Assembly: GCA_950295325.1 (NCBI GenBank)
Contig: OX485807.1
Span: 622,501 to 686,500 of the forward strand
From: Polytrichum commune
Lineage: Eukaryota; Streptophyta; Polytrichopsida; Polytrichales; Polytrichaceae
Reading direction: 5' to 3'
DNA length: 64,000 nt
This document shows, piece by piece, positions 48,823-61,799 of the stretch (position 1 is its first letter; each line of letters starts with the position of its first letter). The notes under the pieces were generated by a model. It saw only the letters and a program-made list of their open reading frames with translations. It was not told the DNA's origin and searched no databases. The translations under genes were made by a program, and so were the position numbers.

Positions 48823-51800
48823 ATGGCGGAGCTCCAGGCCGCCGCTGCCGCACCGCCGGAGTCTCCGGACTCGGTGTCGCTGCGGGAGCTCTTCTTTGTC
48901 AAGAAGGCGACGAGCAGCGCCGCAGGGATGATGCGGCAGGGCAGCAGCGAGTCTGCGGAGGAACAAGCCTTCGTGGTGGGAGTGGCGGGAACCTCCGCAC
49001 AGCTCCCTGAGGAGCCTGGCAAGGGTTCGGTGGCCGATTCGGATTTTAGGGTTTCGGTTCTGGAGAGGGCGGTTGTGCAGGATGCCTCCGAGGAAGCGGG
49101 GCCGGTTGGTGGAGGGAGACTTGAGAATTCGGGTGTGGAGAGGATGATGAAAGTTGAGGTGTCGGAAGGAGCGAGTGAGGAGGAAAAGTCGGAGAGTGAT
49201 GCAGGGGCAGTGGTGGTTACTAGGTTGCAATTGCAGCGGCAGTTAGTGCACTCGCAAATTGAAGAGCTTCAACGCATCGTGACGCTTCAGTGTCGTCTCA
49301 CGGGCGCTAACCCTTTGGCTCAAGAACTGGTGCGGCCGCTCTCTCTCTCTATCTCTTTCTTTCCTGCATTCCCTTGAGGTGTAGAAGTCCTGTAATCTTA
49401 ATGGAAATTGATGTGTAAATTAGGTCAAGAAGATGAGAGAGTATATTCCTTCATTACTTCTCAATCTTGATGACTTTAACAAAATTATCTTTGAGGAGTT
49501 TGTAATTTAACGGCCGGTGAGCCCGCTCATGGTTGACACATCTCCTGTCTATTACTGTTAAGCGAGAGTTTCAATGTTTTACCAATGGTGCATTATTAAC
49601 CAGGCAGATCCCGAGATGTTGCATTTATTATCATGTAGATAGTAATGCGGATCCTCTCGAAAATCTCCTTACAAAAGAAGAGGAAGAACAGGTTTTGAAA
49701 GTAGTATTTGGAGTGAAAAATAGATTTCATTGGGAGATTTACATAAAGCAGCTCCTCCTTGACCCCCTCCTGTCTCTTGAAATGTCCAGCTAGTTATATC
49801 GTCTGGGGCATTGCTTCCAGTTGATAGCGAAGGGCATGGGATGTTAGGTTGTTACGGTATGGTAGTTGGGAAGGCTGGCTTTTCAATTGTCGCTATGATA
49901 TCTGGTAAGTCATATCTGTAGTTTAGATTGGCAACCAGAACACTAATTGTGGCGACTCTTCGAATCTTGTTGATACATGCACATTTAATGCCAACAGGAA
50001 GTCAATGAAGGTGGTATATGACCTAATTTGTGGTAAATTTGCAACAATGTGTAGTGCATTTCATCCCATCCTTGTTCCTCGAAGTCAGTTTTTGAAGTTG
50101 TTGGAGATAGCTTCCTTTGGTGGCAGCTGCACATAGATTATAATTATTTGGTGCTGTATAATTCATAGTGCCTGTGAATGTTGCACCCGCATCCTCGTGA
50201 GAGTCTCTCAGTTGTGATAAAACATATAAGGATGGTTGAAATTTTAGTGCGAGTAAACGCTCTTATCAGTTCATGGCCTTTGCAACTACTGTGTCCATGG
50301 ACATATAATATAAGTAAGTTCTTTGTTCAACTAGTTCTCTAATCAAGATCCTCACCTTAATTCTGGTACTGTGCAGGCTTCAGCAGTTCTTGGAACAAAA
50401 GGAGGTATCATGTCTTCTGCTTTTTCACTTTGGTTTTATCCATAATCTATAGAAATATATGCTTGCTACATTCCAAGCTGATTCACTTTTGACCAAGCAC
50501 TGTCTTTTACTACCTGATTGTGGGGCCTTAGTCATGCGAAAGGAACATGTTGGCATTTCTTTGTTCTGAAGTCTGAGAATACACCGCCATTGTAAATACT
50601 GTTGGTTATTGTGGAGGCTAGTGGAATGTTGTGGATGGTGTTGGTCTACCATATAGTGGAGCTCTTGGTCAGAACTGTCATGAAAAATCAGAAAGTTCAT
50701 ATACTGAAAGATGTCTTGTGATGTCCTTGATTGGGTATCTCTGATATTTCTGTCACCATAGTCCAAGGTTGCTGTGTTGTGGTTGCCAATCTTTGTGATG
50801 CAAATTGAATTTGTTTGTTAAAGTAGTGGAGATATTTCTGTTCATTGTTTTACTAATAAAATTCATCCAGTTGTGTTTACCACCTTTCATTATAAGATGA
50901 TGCTGCAAGTGAACCTAGAAATTCTCAAGCTGAAGATGGTGTTCACTATTATCTCAGGTAAGAAAGCTGGGAATGCTATTTCAGCTGATGCTTTGAGGCA
51001 ACTGCAAGCCGTTTTTTCTGTAAAAGATACAATCACCAAGAAGGAAGCTCGTGACATTGGGGTTATGTCGGGTGCCACCCTCACACAGGTTAGTATCCTC
51101 AATGTTTCATACTTTGTGTACATTGTTCATTTCTTTTGCTGCAATGCATGCCAAATCCTGTGGACTTTGTGAGATATCTTCGCAAAGATAGCCAGAGTCC
51201 TTACTGTCAAGGTTTGGAATATGAACAGTTAGGGTCTGTACAAGTTTTGGTCTTTGTAGTATATGATGGTGATGTCAATATTGGATTCTGCCACTTGTTG
51301 ACTAATTATTAGTGTAATGGCTGTCTTTCAACATATTGAAGCATCTCATCTCATCTTTCGTTACAATATTTAACATTTCATGAGGAAAATTTGATAATGA
51401 TAGAGTTGGTCTTGCCCATCCTTGTAGGTGAGGGAATTTTTTGCAGCAAAGAGGTCCCAAGTGCGAACTTTGGTCCAAAAATGTACAGATGAAGCAGAGA
51501 GGCGCCTTGTGGAAAATGCCGACGAGCAGTCCCAGCAGATTCTAATTTCAAATTCAATATTTGAGAAGGATATTGGTTTTACTAAACTCACTGACATAGC
51601 ATCAGTGGAGATGTTGCTTGAATTAATGCGTGGAGAGGCATACTTCACAGAGCAAGAAAAAATGCTTCAAGTAATTTTACAGACAGAGCCTGGCTTGATT
51701 TTGAGAAGGTACACCCAAACTAGTGAGGTCCAATTCTTGTTAATACAAAGATGTTTTCTCCAACTAGCACATCTTTATTCAATGAATGACAAAGCTATTT

Positions 51801-54800
51801 GTATAGATTGTTGATGTGCTTAACCAGGAAAAAGTGCATTTGGCAAGTATCTTTTTGACAAGGTTGGTGCATGTCATTCCTGGCTGTAACTGAGACACAA
51901 CTTGTGAGTCAGGTTCTTGGAGAAAGGCGCACTGAAGATTATCCATGGTTGGTTGGTGGCTGCTGCTGCTGATGAACAGACCAGTATTCTGCGGCAGCTG
52001 CTACAAGTAAGATGGCCTGGGCTATTTGTCATAAGGATGGAAAGTATTTTGAGTTTGGTTGGTATGACAGCACTTTGAGTGTATTTTAAGAAGTGACATG
52101 GTGATGCAATTGCAATGTTCAGTGGTATTCTCAATTGTGTTGAATGAATCTTGAATCTTTCCATATTGAGGATCTGAAAAAGTAGTTCACAGGATAAGAA
52201 TGGAAATTTTGAGATATCTGCATAGTTGCTAATTAGCTGCTTTATTCTCCTTCTTTAATCATGACGTGTATATTGTATAACCTTTGAAGGTGCTCCAGTC
52301 AGGGGCTGACCAGAAGGCATTGCTGTGATTAGAAGTAGGAAGCAATAGAAGCCTGATTGCAATAGAAGGGCAGATGATGTATTACGTTATATATTGCTGG
52401 TTTGTGAGATGTATAGCACTTGACCTAGAACTTCATAAGTGTCAAATCTTGCCAATTTCACTCATATTCAACAGACAAGGACATGTAGATCATACACGCA
52501 TACTAAACGTGCTTAGTGCGATAAACAATGCATGTGATTCCAATGCAAATTTATATAATGGTAGAGTTGCTTGTTTATTTCAAGAGGCTATAGTACTTGT
52601 TTGTCTTCTTATTGTTCCTGTGTGATTGGCACCTGTTGCTGAAGCCAGTCGAAATGTATGGAATCAGAAGTGAAGCTTGCTTGTGATATGCTCTTAATAT
52701 TTCCTTTTAAGAGGATTTTAAATATTTTACTAGAGCCAATATGCGATGGTCTTTTATTGATACAACAAGTATTGTGCAGGTTTTGTCTCATTTGCCAATG
52801 GGACATGCTGTTCCCCTTCAGCTGTCTTCTTTGTTGCAGCCTGTGAACAAGCTTCGTTTCTACTTTGTATCTGGTAAGTATCATATATTTTATATGCATG
52901 ATTTTTGTCAGGCACATAGATCGACTTACTATATCTGGCCTTCCAGCCTATCAAGCTCCCAGTGCTTGCAAATCTTTCTCTCTGAAGCTTTCTGCTACCT
53001 TATGTACTTGATGGTAAGGCCACTTAAACAATATTGATGTATTTCTGGGGTTCCAGATGTGGCTAGCCGTGCTCGCCTGGTAATGACAAAGTGGAGCAAG
53101 CTCCTAATGCACAGGGTTGACCACCTGAGGCCAGGAGCATCTTCTGTGCGGGTTCCAGCAGCCAAGGGTGTGAAAGGTATTGAGTTATGAAAATTAAATG
53201 TCTAAATATGCAGCAGGGGTGGAATTATGGAAATGGTGGGTGTCAGTCATGTCTGTAAGACCAACAACATTTTACTCAATGAGGAGGCACCTTTATCTAT
53301 GCATTTTAAGTCAGAGGTTACTTCGTTCCTCTAAAATCTTACATAATCTTCATATCAATATCTGTGCTGTGGACTTAAAAGACAATTAGTGAAATCATGA
53401 CTTTGCAAGCCCGAAGTGTTTACTGATGTTGTTTACTGAACTTGGCTTCATTGTCATGATGGCAGACCCCTCAAGTACTATACGTATCATCAAAAAAAGA
53501 GAAAGGTAAGTTATTAAACTGTAAATTTCTAGATTATTAGTAGGTGGCAGATTCCTTTGGTCTGCCAGCGTATACAACACTATTTATGTTTTCGGGTTTC
53601 GTCTCTGCAATTCACCAGTTAGAAGCCCTGCATCTGATTTTGTAGTCACCCTTGGGAGTTTTCCTTCTTAGTGCTCCTTGGGCATGCCAATAATTGAACT
53701 GGAATTAAATAAATAATCTCCCAAATAATATCTTGAGGAGAAGTCAAGGAGTAGATGATTTAGCAATTGCATTGCCCATGTGTACAGAGATGCAGCAGTG
53801 GTGGTGAAAGGTTTTGAGGAACAAAGAAAGAAAGTGAAAACAGGTTTGTTCTGTCTGTTTGTAGCATTAGATATTATTAAAAACATTGTTATATTGATAA
53901 TTGTTGTTATTCTGGTTGTGAAATCTCAAGAACTAGGTTAGAATGTTATGGGAATACAGTCCCACGAGTTTAGTTATTCATGCAAAAACATGTGTCGGTC
54001 TTTCTTAGCCTGGAGGTACTGAGAATCTACTTAGTTTGTAAGTCTGTTTGTATTGACCTTGTATTAGGACCTTGCAGACCCATGTATCCCACAGACTCTA
54101 GCTTATCTTACACATTTGAGTAAACTTCCGTTTAACAATAGGATACGGTGGGAGCGTTGGTTTCCTACTCTAAGCTTCTTCAATTGAAATGTTTTGTTTG
54201 CAGATGATGCTGTGAAGGCTCAACATGAAGCTGCACGGTCTGCCCTAGTGGGGGATGTAGGGAAGGTTGAAGCTGGTACTTTGCAGGCTGATGTAAAAGT
54301 TTCTCTAGGGCAGCCTTTGAAGCATAAACCTGAAGTGGCAGTGCGCTCAAAAATCAAGCTAATTGATGGAAAGGACATCCCAAATGTAAAGCTATCAGGA
54401 ACACATCTTACTTCTGGGAAATCGTGGTCAAGGAGGGAGGGCTTGCAGTCTCAACAGGAATATAGACCTCGAGTTGTTGGGAAGCCTGTGTTGGACGAGA
54501 TTGCTTCAAATAAGACTCAGAATGTAAGTCTATTGAATTCTTTCTGTTAAATAATGAGATTAAGCTTTGGATGTGCAAAAAGTTGCTATAGTTGTTGGCT
54601 CACTCACAAATTTGACACTAGTGGTATTTATATGCATGTTCACTTTACATTTATTTACAAGGCTGCCTTTTCATGTAGTTCAGTTTTTTGTTACAGAGGT
54701 TCTGGGCTTGTTGATGATATTGTCCTGCAAACTATGTAGCTAGTTGTCATATAGAGGAGATTATCAAAGATATCATTCACTTTTGTCCAGGTTTATTTCT

Positions 54801-57800
54801 GCTTATGCGCTGTTGATTATGAATATAATATTGGATCGAGGAGTGGTATGGGCTGCTCCTGAATCTTTCTGTTTGATATTTCTGCAGGTTGCAGTGCAGA
54901 AACCTGCATATGGGTCCTCTCCAAACATTTCTGCCCCACTGCCTCAAGTGCCAAAAAACAGGTAGTTCCTCAGTTTTGTAGTTATTTTGCTAGGTTGATG
55001 TATCTAGAATTTTTTATAGGTGTGTCAGTAGCAGGGAAGCGCATTCTTACTATTAAATTGCTAGAAGTCAAGTACTGTTTTTTGTGTGTAGTTTCTATGA
55101 GTTGCTTTGGAATGATTCTATGTTCTATCCATGATTCTCTTGTTCTCTTCAACTTCATTGCTCTGTTGTTGAAGATTTAGAAACCAACTATCAGTGACAA
55201 GATTGTCGACTCTAGTTTCTGTACATCATTAACTGACGCTTTTAAATGATATTAGAAGATCCATCACAATGGCAGAGGAGCAGAGCAGTGCCACTAAGGT
55301 GGCAGGTGGCAACAAGAAAGTTGTGAGCAATATCAAGAACTTAAGCACTTTTCCAGTGTCTGAAGCTGCCAATGCTGCAACTGCAGTTTCAAGAAAACGT
55401 TCTCTGGCAGATCGTATCCTCCTCTTTGATTTTTCAGGACAGGTTTTGTTTCCATGTGATGCATACATCTGTCATCATTTATGTCCTCGATTCTGAACAT
55501 GTTGGTATAATAGTGGTGAAGCCCTTAACAGGTTTTTTCTACAGAAGCTAAGGAGAAGCGACAGGTGCTACCTGTGGATGATCCTGGAGCTGGGAATCGC
55601 CGGAGGGAATCTACTGCACGGCGCCCGGTTGCAGTTGTAGATAAAAATTCGAGACCTCTTTCTGCTGATGAGATTCGTAAAGCAAAACTACGAGCCCGCA
55701 TTATGAATTTACCAATATCTGGTACAAGTGGGTCCAAGTCTGCACATAATCTCGAGCCCACTAACAACCGAGGAAAACCTATACAGGTTGGTGATGGTTG
55801 GTCACTTGACAGATACACAAGCATGTCTAATGAGGATATAGGGGGAAGGTCATCCCAAGCCACTGGAGCCTCATTTTACAGACAAACATCACTGGATCGT
55901 GATGCCACTCCCACTCCTCCTCCCAGGCAGATATTGGATGATGATACGTTTGATAGTCTTCTAGCAGAACAGGCAGCAGAAGCTGAAATGCGTAGATCCG
56001 AGAAAGTTATTAGCCTTATTAGAAGCACCCCACCTTTGCAAACGACAATTGTAGAAAGGGAATCCTTAATTAATGTGAATGAAGCTATTTTACGGGATAG
56101 GTATAGTGAACCGGGCCCAAATCCAAGTCTGGAGCCAAGCGCAAATTTAAGAGAGCAAGAACCTTTATCTCCTTCCATAGCGGTTGCTTTGTCTGTTGAG
56201 GACGTGGACACAGGATCCCTGAAAGAAGATGATAGTTTAATGGCACCAGCCAGTACTTCTGAAGAGCAAAGTATAGCGCCTGTTACAGCACCAGAAATGA
56301 CACCAGAGAATATCATTCCCATACCAGAAATTGATTCTACAGTAGTGGAGGTTAGTGAAAGTATTATATCTAAAGGTGCTGAAGCTGAGTTCATTTCATG
56401 GATCATCCCTCCAGGTTAGTGATTTTCTAACCATGAGATCGAGGCTCTCTCAAGGGGTCTTCTTTCATATTCTTCTATTTCCATGATCTTGAATATGTTC
56501 GTCAATGGTATTTTGTAACTTTATGTAAGCTTGATTTGGATATTACATAGTCGTGACACAAGTATTGAGAAGAGATGTTAGCAGTGAAATAAGTCCAAAC
56601 CTTTAAATCCATGGGCATCATACTTGATGAGGCACTGAGGCTTTTTTGTATGTCCAGCTGTTAATCTGGATCCGAGCTGGGGTGTGGCTGCTGGAGATGC
56701 AAGCAAAGAACGGGGAGTGCAGGCTGCTCGCGTAAAACGTGAGGCTGAAGAGATATATCAAGACTTGCTATCTGTTCCTGCCAATCCCAAGGATCTTTGG
56801 GATGAAGAGCCTGTTTATGATGATACTCTTACACTTGAGATTCCTGTTGAAGTTCCTGAGAATTCCATCAGCAAACCAAGTTCACCTAGTTCTGCAAAGG
56901 GGGATAAAGTCCACTTAGCTGGCTCTGCTGTTGTAGATAACGGTATCCAAGCACATGAACAGATGGGATCGGAGCAGCCTTTAACAGGCCCAACTACATC
57001 TTCAGTAACAGGACAGCTGGTGGATGCATCCAATTCAGCTCATGACCCTAACTTGCTTGCGATTCTGCTTAACAATCCAGCCTTGGTTTCGCAGCTCACT
57101 TCACAGCAAAATAGGAACAGCAGTTTGGATGGTTTATCTGCATTACTGGAGATGGTAAACAAGGGAAGTCTGGGTGGCCTGTCTGTGCCTACATATGCTG
57201 CAGGCCTGGGCGATATGGCACAAAGCAGACCTGGAGTTTCAAGTGGGCCAGCATCTGGCAGTCACTTAAGCGGGCAGCTACAGTTACCTACCATGGAACA
57301 GGTGGTGGACTGCTTGTTTGTACTCTTGTGTTTCTTATGTTTTTGTGATTGTGCAATCTGGAAGTATATTGATGCTATTCTCCATACTTTAAATCATGTT
57401 GATGGGCAGTCTTTGAAAGAAACATTGTCAGGGAGGTATGAATGTCATATTTTCCAGCCCTGGTAATGGCTGTTTGGGTTTTTATCTTAAGAAATGAAGT
57501 CTTCTATCTAGTAGGAGAGATTTCTGGGCTGTACTATTACATTTTTTTTGTTGAGTTGTCAACCCAACATCTGTAGCTGTTATGTGGTTAATCCTATCAA
57601 CTTTCACTGATTAGGACATTTTCAAGGTCCTGCTTAGAATCCCCCGGCACCTATCTTTGTGGCAATCAGGTCCACTGCTAAACTAAATAATTTTGGTACA
57701 ACTCTAGTGATTTGTGTTTGGGGCCTGAATGAGCACAATCAATTTAGGCTTTTGGTGCAGGCATCATGTGCAAGTATCTAATTTCTGTAGCTGTATATCT

Positions 57801-59896
57801 ACAGTAGGGCCTGGTTTAACTTTTGTGTAGTGGGTTATGTTAGGTAGATTTTTTTCATCTTCAAAACGTGGATAATCAGTTACTTGAGAGGTCATCATTT
57901 GCTTGGTGAGAATTGTGAATATTGGTATTGTCACGAAACCACTGAAAGGATGTGCTTGACAAGTATATTGATATCATGCTTCAGAAAGCAAGGGATGATT
58001 TGTGAGGAATATGTTTACCGACAGCCATGACTGCCAACTTTTTCACTTGCATCATTGTAACCTGCAAGGTTATGACCAGCCACAGTGACATACATGGTGG
58101 TAGGATGCTGGCTTGCCCTTTGTTTTGGGGAGTCCAACATCAAATTGGAACACAATGTTTATTGCATTGGAACAGAAACATCTTAACCTTTAGATACAAA
58201 ATCATGTCACACTTCTGAATTTTCGTTCTGTTTTCTTTATCTGCAATATTCTGCTATGCAAGGTATTGGATGGTGCTTGTAGTGGTAGGACCAAAGATGT
58301 TCTGATTCTGCATCTGATTTGCTCACATGGTAATCAGATGTAAGATGAAATTTGGCTTTCCTACCATATGCATTGCTCTGCCAGGATGTGCAAATGTACT
58401 AGATCCTTTCAAGCTTGTGCATGGCATCTTGTTTGGTGAACACACAAGCCAAGCCAATATGAGTTGGTCTTGAATAGTTTTTGCATCATGGTACTTCAAA
58501 ATCTTCAATATGGTTGATAGGCACCATTGCAATACTTCGAATACCATGGTTTGACTTATCAATCTGTTTCCCTCCAAGCTGATTTCTGGCAGTAACTTTG
58601 TGGAAATAGAATCTACACCTGAATCTAATTTGATTGCAATAAGTGCAGCCAAGAATACTAATTCTCAGTTGCAAGCGTACTTGTTGAAAATATATTGAAT
58701 TTCTCTAAGTAGCTCGAACCTTGCAACAATGTGCTGGATTAACAGTCTCAAATTGGCCAGGAAGTCTCGAACAAATTGTGTCTTTTTAGTTGTTCTCAGG
58801 GAAAGAGCATGATGGACTCAACAGTGCTAAAACATGTATGCCAAGTTTGTAAGGAAAGTTACTGTGTCCTGCTCTCAACTCGCAATGAACCTTTTGTAAA
58901 AACAATGTTGGTTAGGTTTGGTGACATGTGTGGTGGTTGTATTTGCAGAATCTCGATCGGTTGCAGCCACAAGCAGAGGTTCTTGACACAAACCGGTCCC
59001 ATGGCAATGCTGGTACTGGAGCTCCAGACACCACAGATGCACAGGTGAGGAACCATGGTGCTGCAGGGAGCTGGGATTCTTCGCGGTGGGCAGCTCTGCC
59101 TCCTCCACCACCAGTGCCAACAGCAGGATTACCTCCTCAGCACCAGCATCATCCTCAGCCTCAGCAGCATGGGCAGCAGGGGCATCCATTTAACTTAGCC
59201 CCTCCTCCCCATGGAGCTTCTGGGCCCCTCGATCACAATGGAAGCTGGCAAGATCCATTAGCAGCCGGCAAGATTCATCACCCATGGGGTGCTGCTGCTC
59301 CCATTAACAATCATGTGCAGGCTAACGCTAATCAATTTGATTCTCTTCACATGGGAAGAGGAGGGGGAGGAGGGAGACCACTGCCACCACCACCACAACA
59401 ACTCATGAGTCAAAGTGTGCGGCCGCCTGTTGTAAATGGAGCAGCTTCAGGCGGGACAATGCCTGAGCTTGCGGATGTTACTAACACGGTCCCCATGATA
59501 TCGTGGCCGCCTCCTCCTCCTCTCAACCCTGCAAGCTACCCTAACACACCACACCATAACGCTGCCCCTCCAATTCTAAATCCACCTCCACACCCCCCAT
59601 TTTCCGCCAATTTTCGCGGAAATGGAAACGGTAGCAATAGCTGGTATCAACAAGACTCATGGGGCAGGCCCATGGCTATGGATCAGCAGCAGCAAGCCCT
59701 CCCCGGTCCTCCCCCTTTGCCTCCTCTCCACCTTGCGAATCCCAACCCATACTGGCAACCCCAGCCCCAACACCATCCCCCTCTTCACTTCAGGCATGAC
59801 TCTAGATCCCAGCAGCAGCAGCAGCAGCAGCAGCCGCCGCCCCCCCTTGCATGGCACCCGAACGCCGGACCCCGTGGCGGCCACCCCACCTGGTAA
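48823..59896 (+). CDS. LD: LUMINIDEPENDENS-like homeodomain protein
   Basis: Fifteen exons chain in phase: 48823-49329, 50377-50404, 50958-51088, 51428-51708, 51913-52006, 52780-52873, 53057-53176, 53466-53505, 53788-53843, 54204-54523, 54888-54961, 55256-55413, 55545-56414, 56658-57301, 58949-59896. They give 1454 residues. LVHSQIEELQ..CRLTGANPLAQEL (about 141-169) and the homeodomain-like region with ALRQLQAVFSVKDTITKKEA and VREFFAAKRSQVR (about 180-240) match Arabidopsis LD closely. VLSHLPMGHAVPLQLSSLLQ followed by NKLRFY and ARLVMTKWSKLL (about 350-400) is the TFIIS N-terminal-like domain. NPALVSQLTS lies near 1063. The C-terminus is Pro/Gln/His-rich with a Gln8 run near residue 1427. LD acts in the nucleus, where in Arabidopsis it lowers FLC and promotes flowering. 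Its role outside flowering plants is less clear. The protein is much longer than Arabidopsis LD (about 950 residues). Confidence 0.95.
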
Positions 59897-60200
59897 TCCG
59901 CCTCATTTTTTCGCAATTAAAATAGAGCTGGAGTACTCCAGAATCGGGCTGAAGGTTTATGATGTTTGCTGCGCGACTCAAGAGAAAGCTCTCGTGATTT
60001 TCCATCCCTGCCTGATCCAACTCAATCGAACCCAACCCATCACCCAGAAATGCTGAGGATTAATTTTTCTTCTTTAGAGGGGATAATGTTAGGTGTGCAG
60101 ATTACTTGGGTGAAATTTTTATCTACTCCCATTTTTGTACAGTGAGCAGTGTATCAAATATTCCCCCAAAAAAGAGATGCAAAGTCTATTTCTACATGTT
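59897..60200 (+). other. Probable 3' UTR of LD
   Basis: Non-coding sequence after the stop. No canonical AATAAA was seen close by. The end is not determined. Confidence 0.35.
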
Positions 60201-61360
60201 CTGTTGTCTTAATCACACCTCATCCATTTTCAAATCCATCCATTATTTAATGTTTTCATGCAATATATGGTATATATGTCATTATTCCTTACTGTTGTTG
60301 GTCCATTTCTTCTGCTAGTCCTTAATGGACGGAAATACTGTAGAATGAAACTACGAGAGGAATTTAGAGAACTGGCGTTGGTTGTGAACAGGTGGAGTTG
60401 GTCATCTATACTAGTTTTGGATTAATCTGCTTTTTGACATACTGCAACCACACACCAAAATGTGCATATCCTTAAGTGCGTTACTATCATAATAGGTTCA
60501 ACAGCGGGAGAAAGAAGTTCCAAATGCTGAATACCAGGGAAGACTAAGTTGATACTGGTGTTGTATGGTGATTCATTATCTTACATAACTCACAGTAGAA
60601 TTCCTTTTGTAATGGAATCGTCTTGTTGTAAACAGAAAAAGAAAAAGAAAACTTAGGAATTGATACCCAATAGCTCGTGGAATAAGAAGTATTCAAGGTT
60701 AGATGTAGATGGAATTGTCCAATACCATGTATACTCACATCAATTAGATTTCATTGCTTGTGTTAAAGGATGATGTGATACCAACTGTGTCACATATACT
60801 ATATCCATGCACTCTACATAGTGATAGCCAGGTTGAACCTTAATACCCATGCGCTTACCCTTATAGATACCCGGGTAAAAGCATGAAACTCACAGTGTTG
60901 GTGGATTCATAAAAAAATACGAACATGACTCACTACGACTGGACCGTCAGATCTAAAGGCCTATCTCCCAACGTCTACATACACTGAGTTTCGTCCTTAC
61001 ACGTCCGTCCAGTCTGACGGAAGAATCTTCGACGCTGTGATGCCACATGTCACCAAGTGGCATGCTCTGCATCCTCCACGTGTCGTGTGAGGTGTACTGC
61101 CTTATCCGGAACCTACTCGGCCACTGACTCTCTTTTCTGGCAACCAATAAATGGGGAGAACCGGTTGAGTTTGAGAAATAACCGGTAGAAGTTCAAGACT
61201 TCAGGAACATTACCTACTCTTTTAGAGAAATTTCTAGAATAAACCCCAAAGTAATAACGGAAAAATGAAAGATGTCAACATCTAAGAGGTTGGACTTCGA
61301 AACACTAGGATGTTGACCAATTATGCTCAAAAATCTCCCTGGACATTAGTTATTTGTGAA
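60201..61360. other. Intergenic, with a GC-richer patch
   Basis: Bases 60940-61190 are less AT-rich than the surroundings and carry CACGTGTC (61077-61084), a G-box/ABRE-like motif, and CCAATAAATGG. No gene follows that I can recognise. Confidence 0.35.
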
Positions 61361-61368
61361 AGTAATGT

Positions 61369-61791
61369 CATGGGGACGTCACTCCATTGTAAAGTTGAAC
61401 AGCCACGTGCGAACACTTTACATGTAAAAAATCTTACTTTTTACATAAAGCATCACCAAAATGGGTCAATCTTTTATCAATCTTTTTTCATGGTAGATAT
61501 ACACGGTACCTATTACATAGTAAAAAATAATAACTAAATTTGATGATTTTTTTTTTTTTATAAAACATATTGTTTCTAACTAGAATGATGCAAAATTGAA
61601 CTAAAACATTTACTACAAAAAATGAAGATGACTAAAAATTTCATAAAAATATACAAAAGATACTATCAATGGTTATGTATATGTAGAAAAAAATATCATA
61701 AATTTCAAAATTATCTATGTCATGTAATATAGGGGTAGCAAACTTTGTTCGCACATGATGTTCAACTTTACAATGGAGTGACCTCCCCGTG
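61369..61791. mobile_element. hAT-type MITE, copy 3
   Basis: The 423-bp element starts CATGGGGACGTCACTCCATT and ends with the inverted counterpart ..GGAGTGACCTCCCCGTG. It is flanked by a perfect 8-bp duplication, AGTAATGT (61361-61368 and 61792-61799), diagnostic of hAT insertion. It is the best-preserved copy of the family and is non-coding. Confidence 0.92.
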
Positions 61792-61799
61792 AGTAATGT

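Noticed and set aside
49533-49793. Open frame in LD intron 1 as an extra exon
   Set aside because: It does not fit the splice phases. The 28-nt exon at 50377 supplies the expected residues instead.
52292-52345. VLQSGADQKALL-like text as an LD exon
   Set aside because: It resembles the expected sequence only at the start and hits a stop. The exon at 52780 matches the family and the phase.
55876-56406. 176-codon minus-strand frame
   Set aside because: It lies opposite LD exon 13, whose splice phases and protein context are strongly supported.
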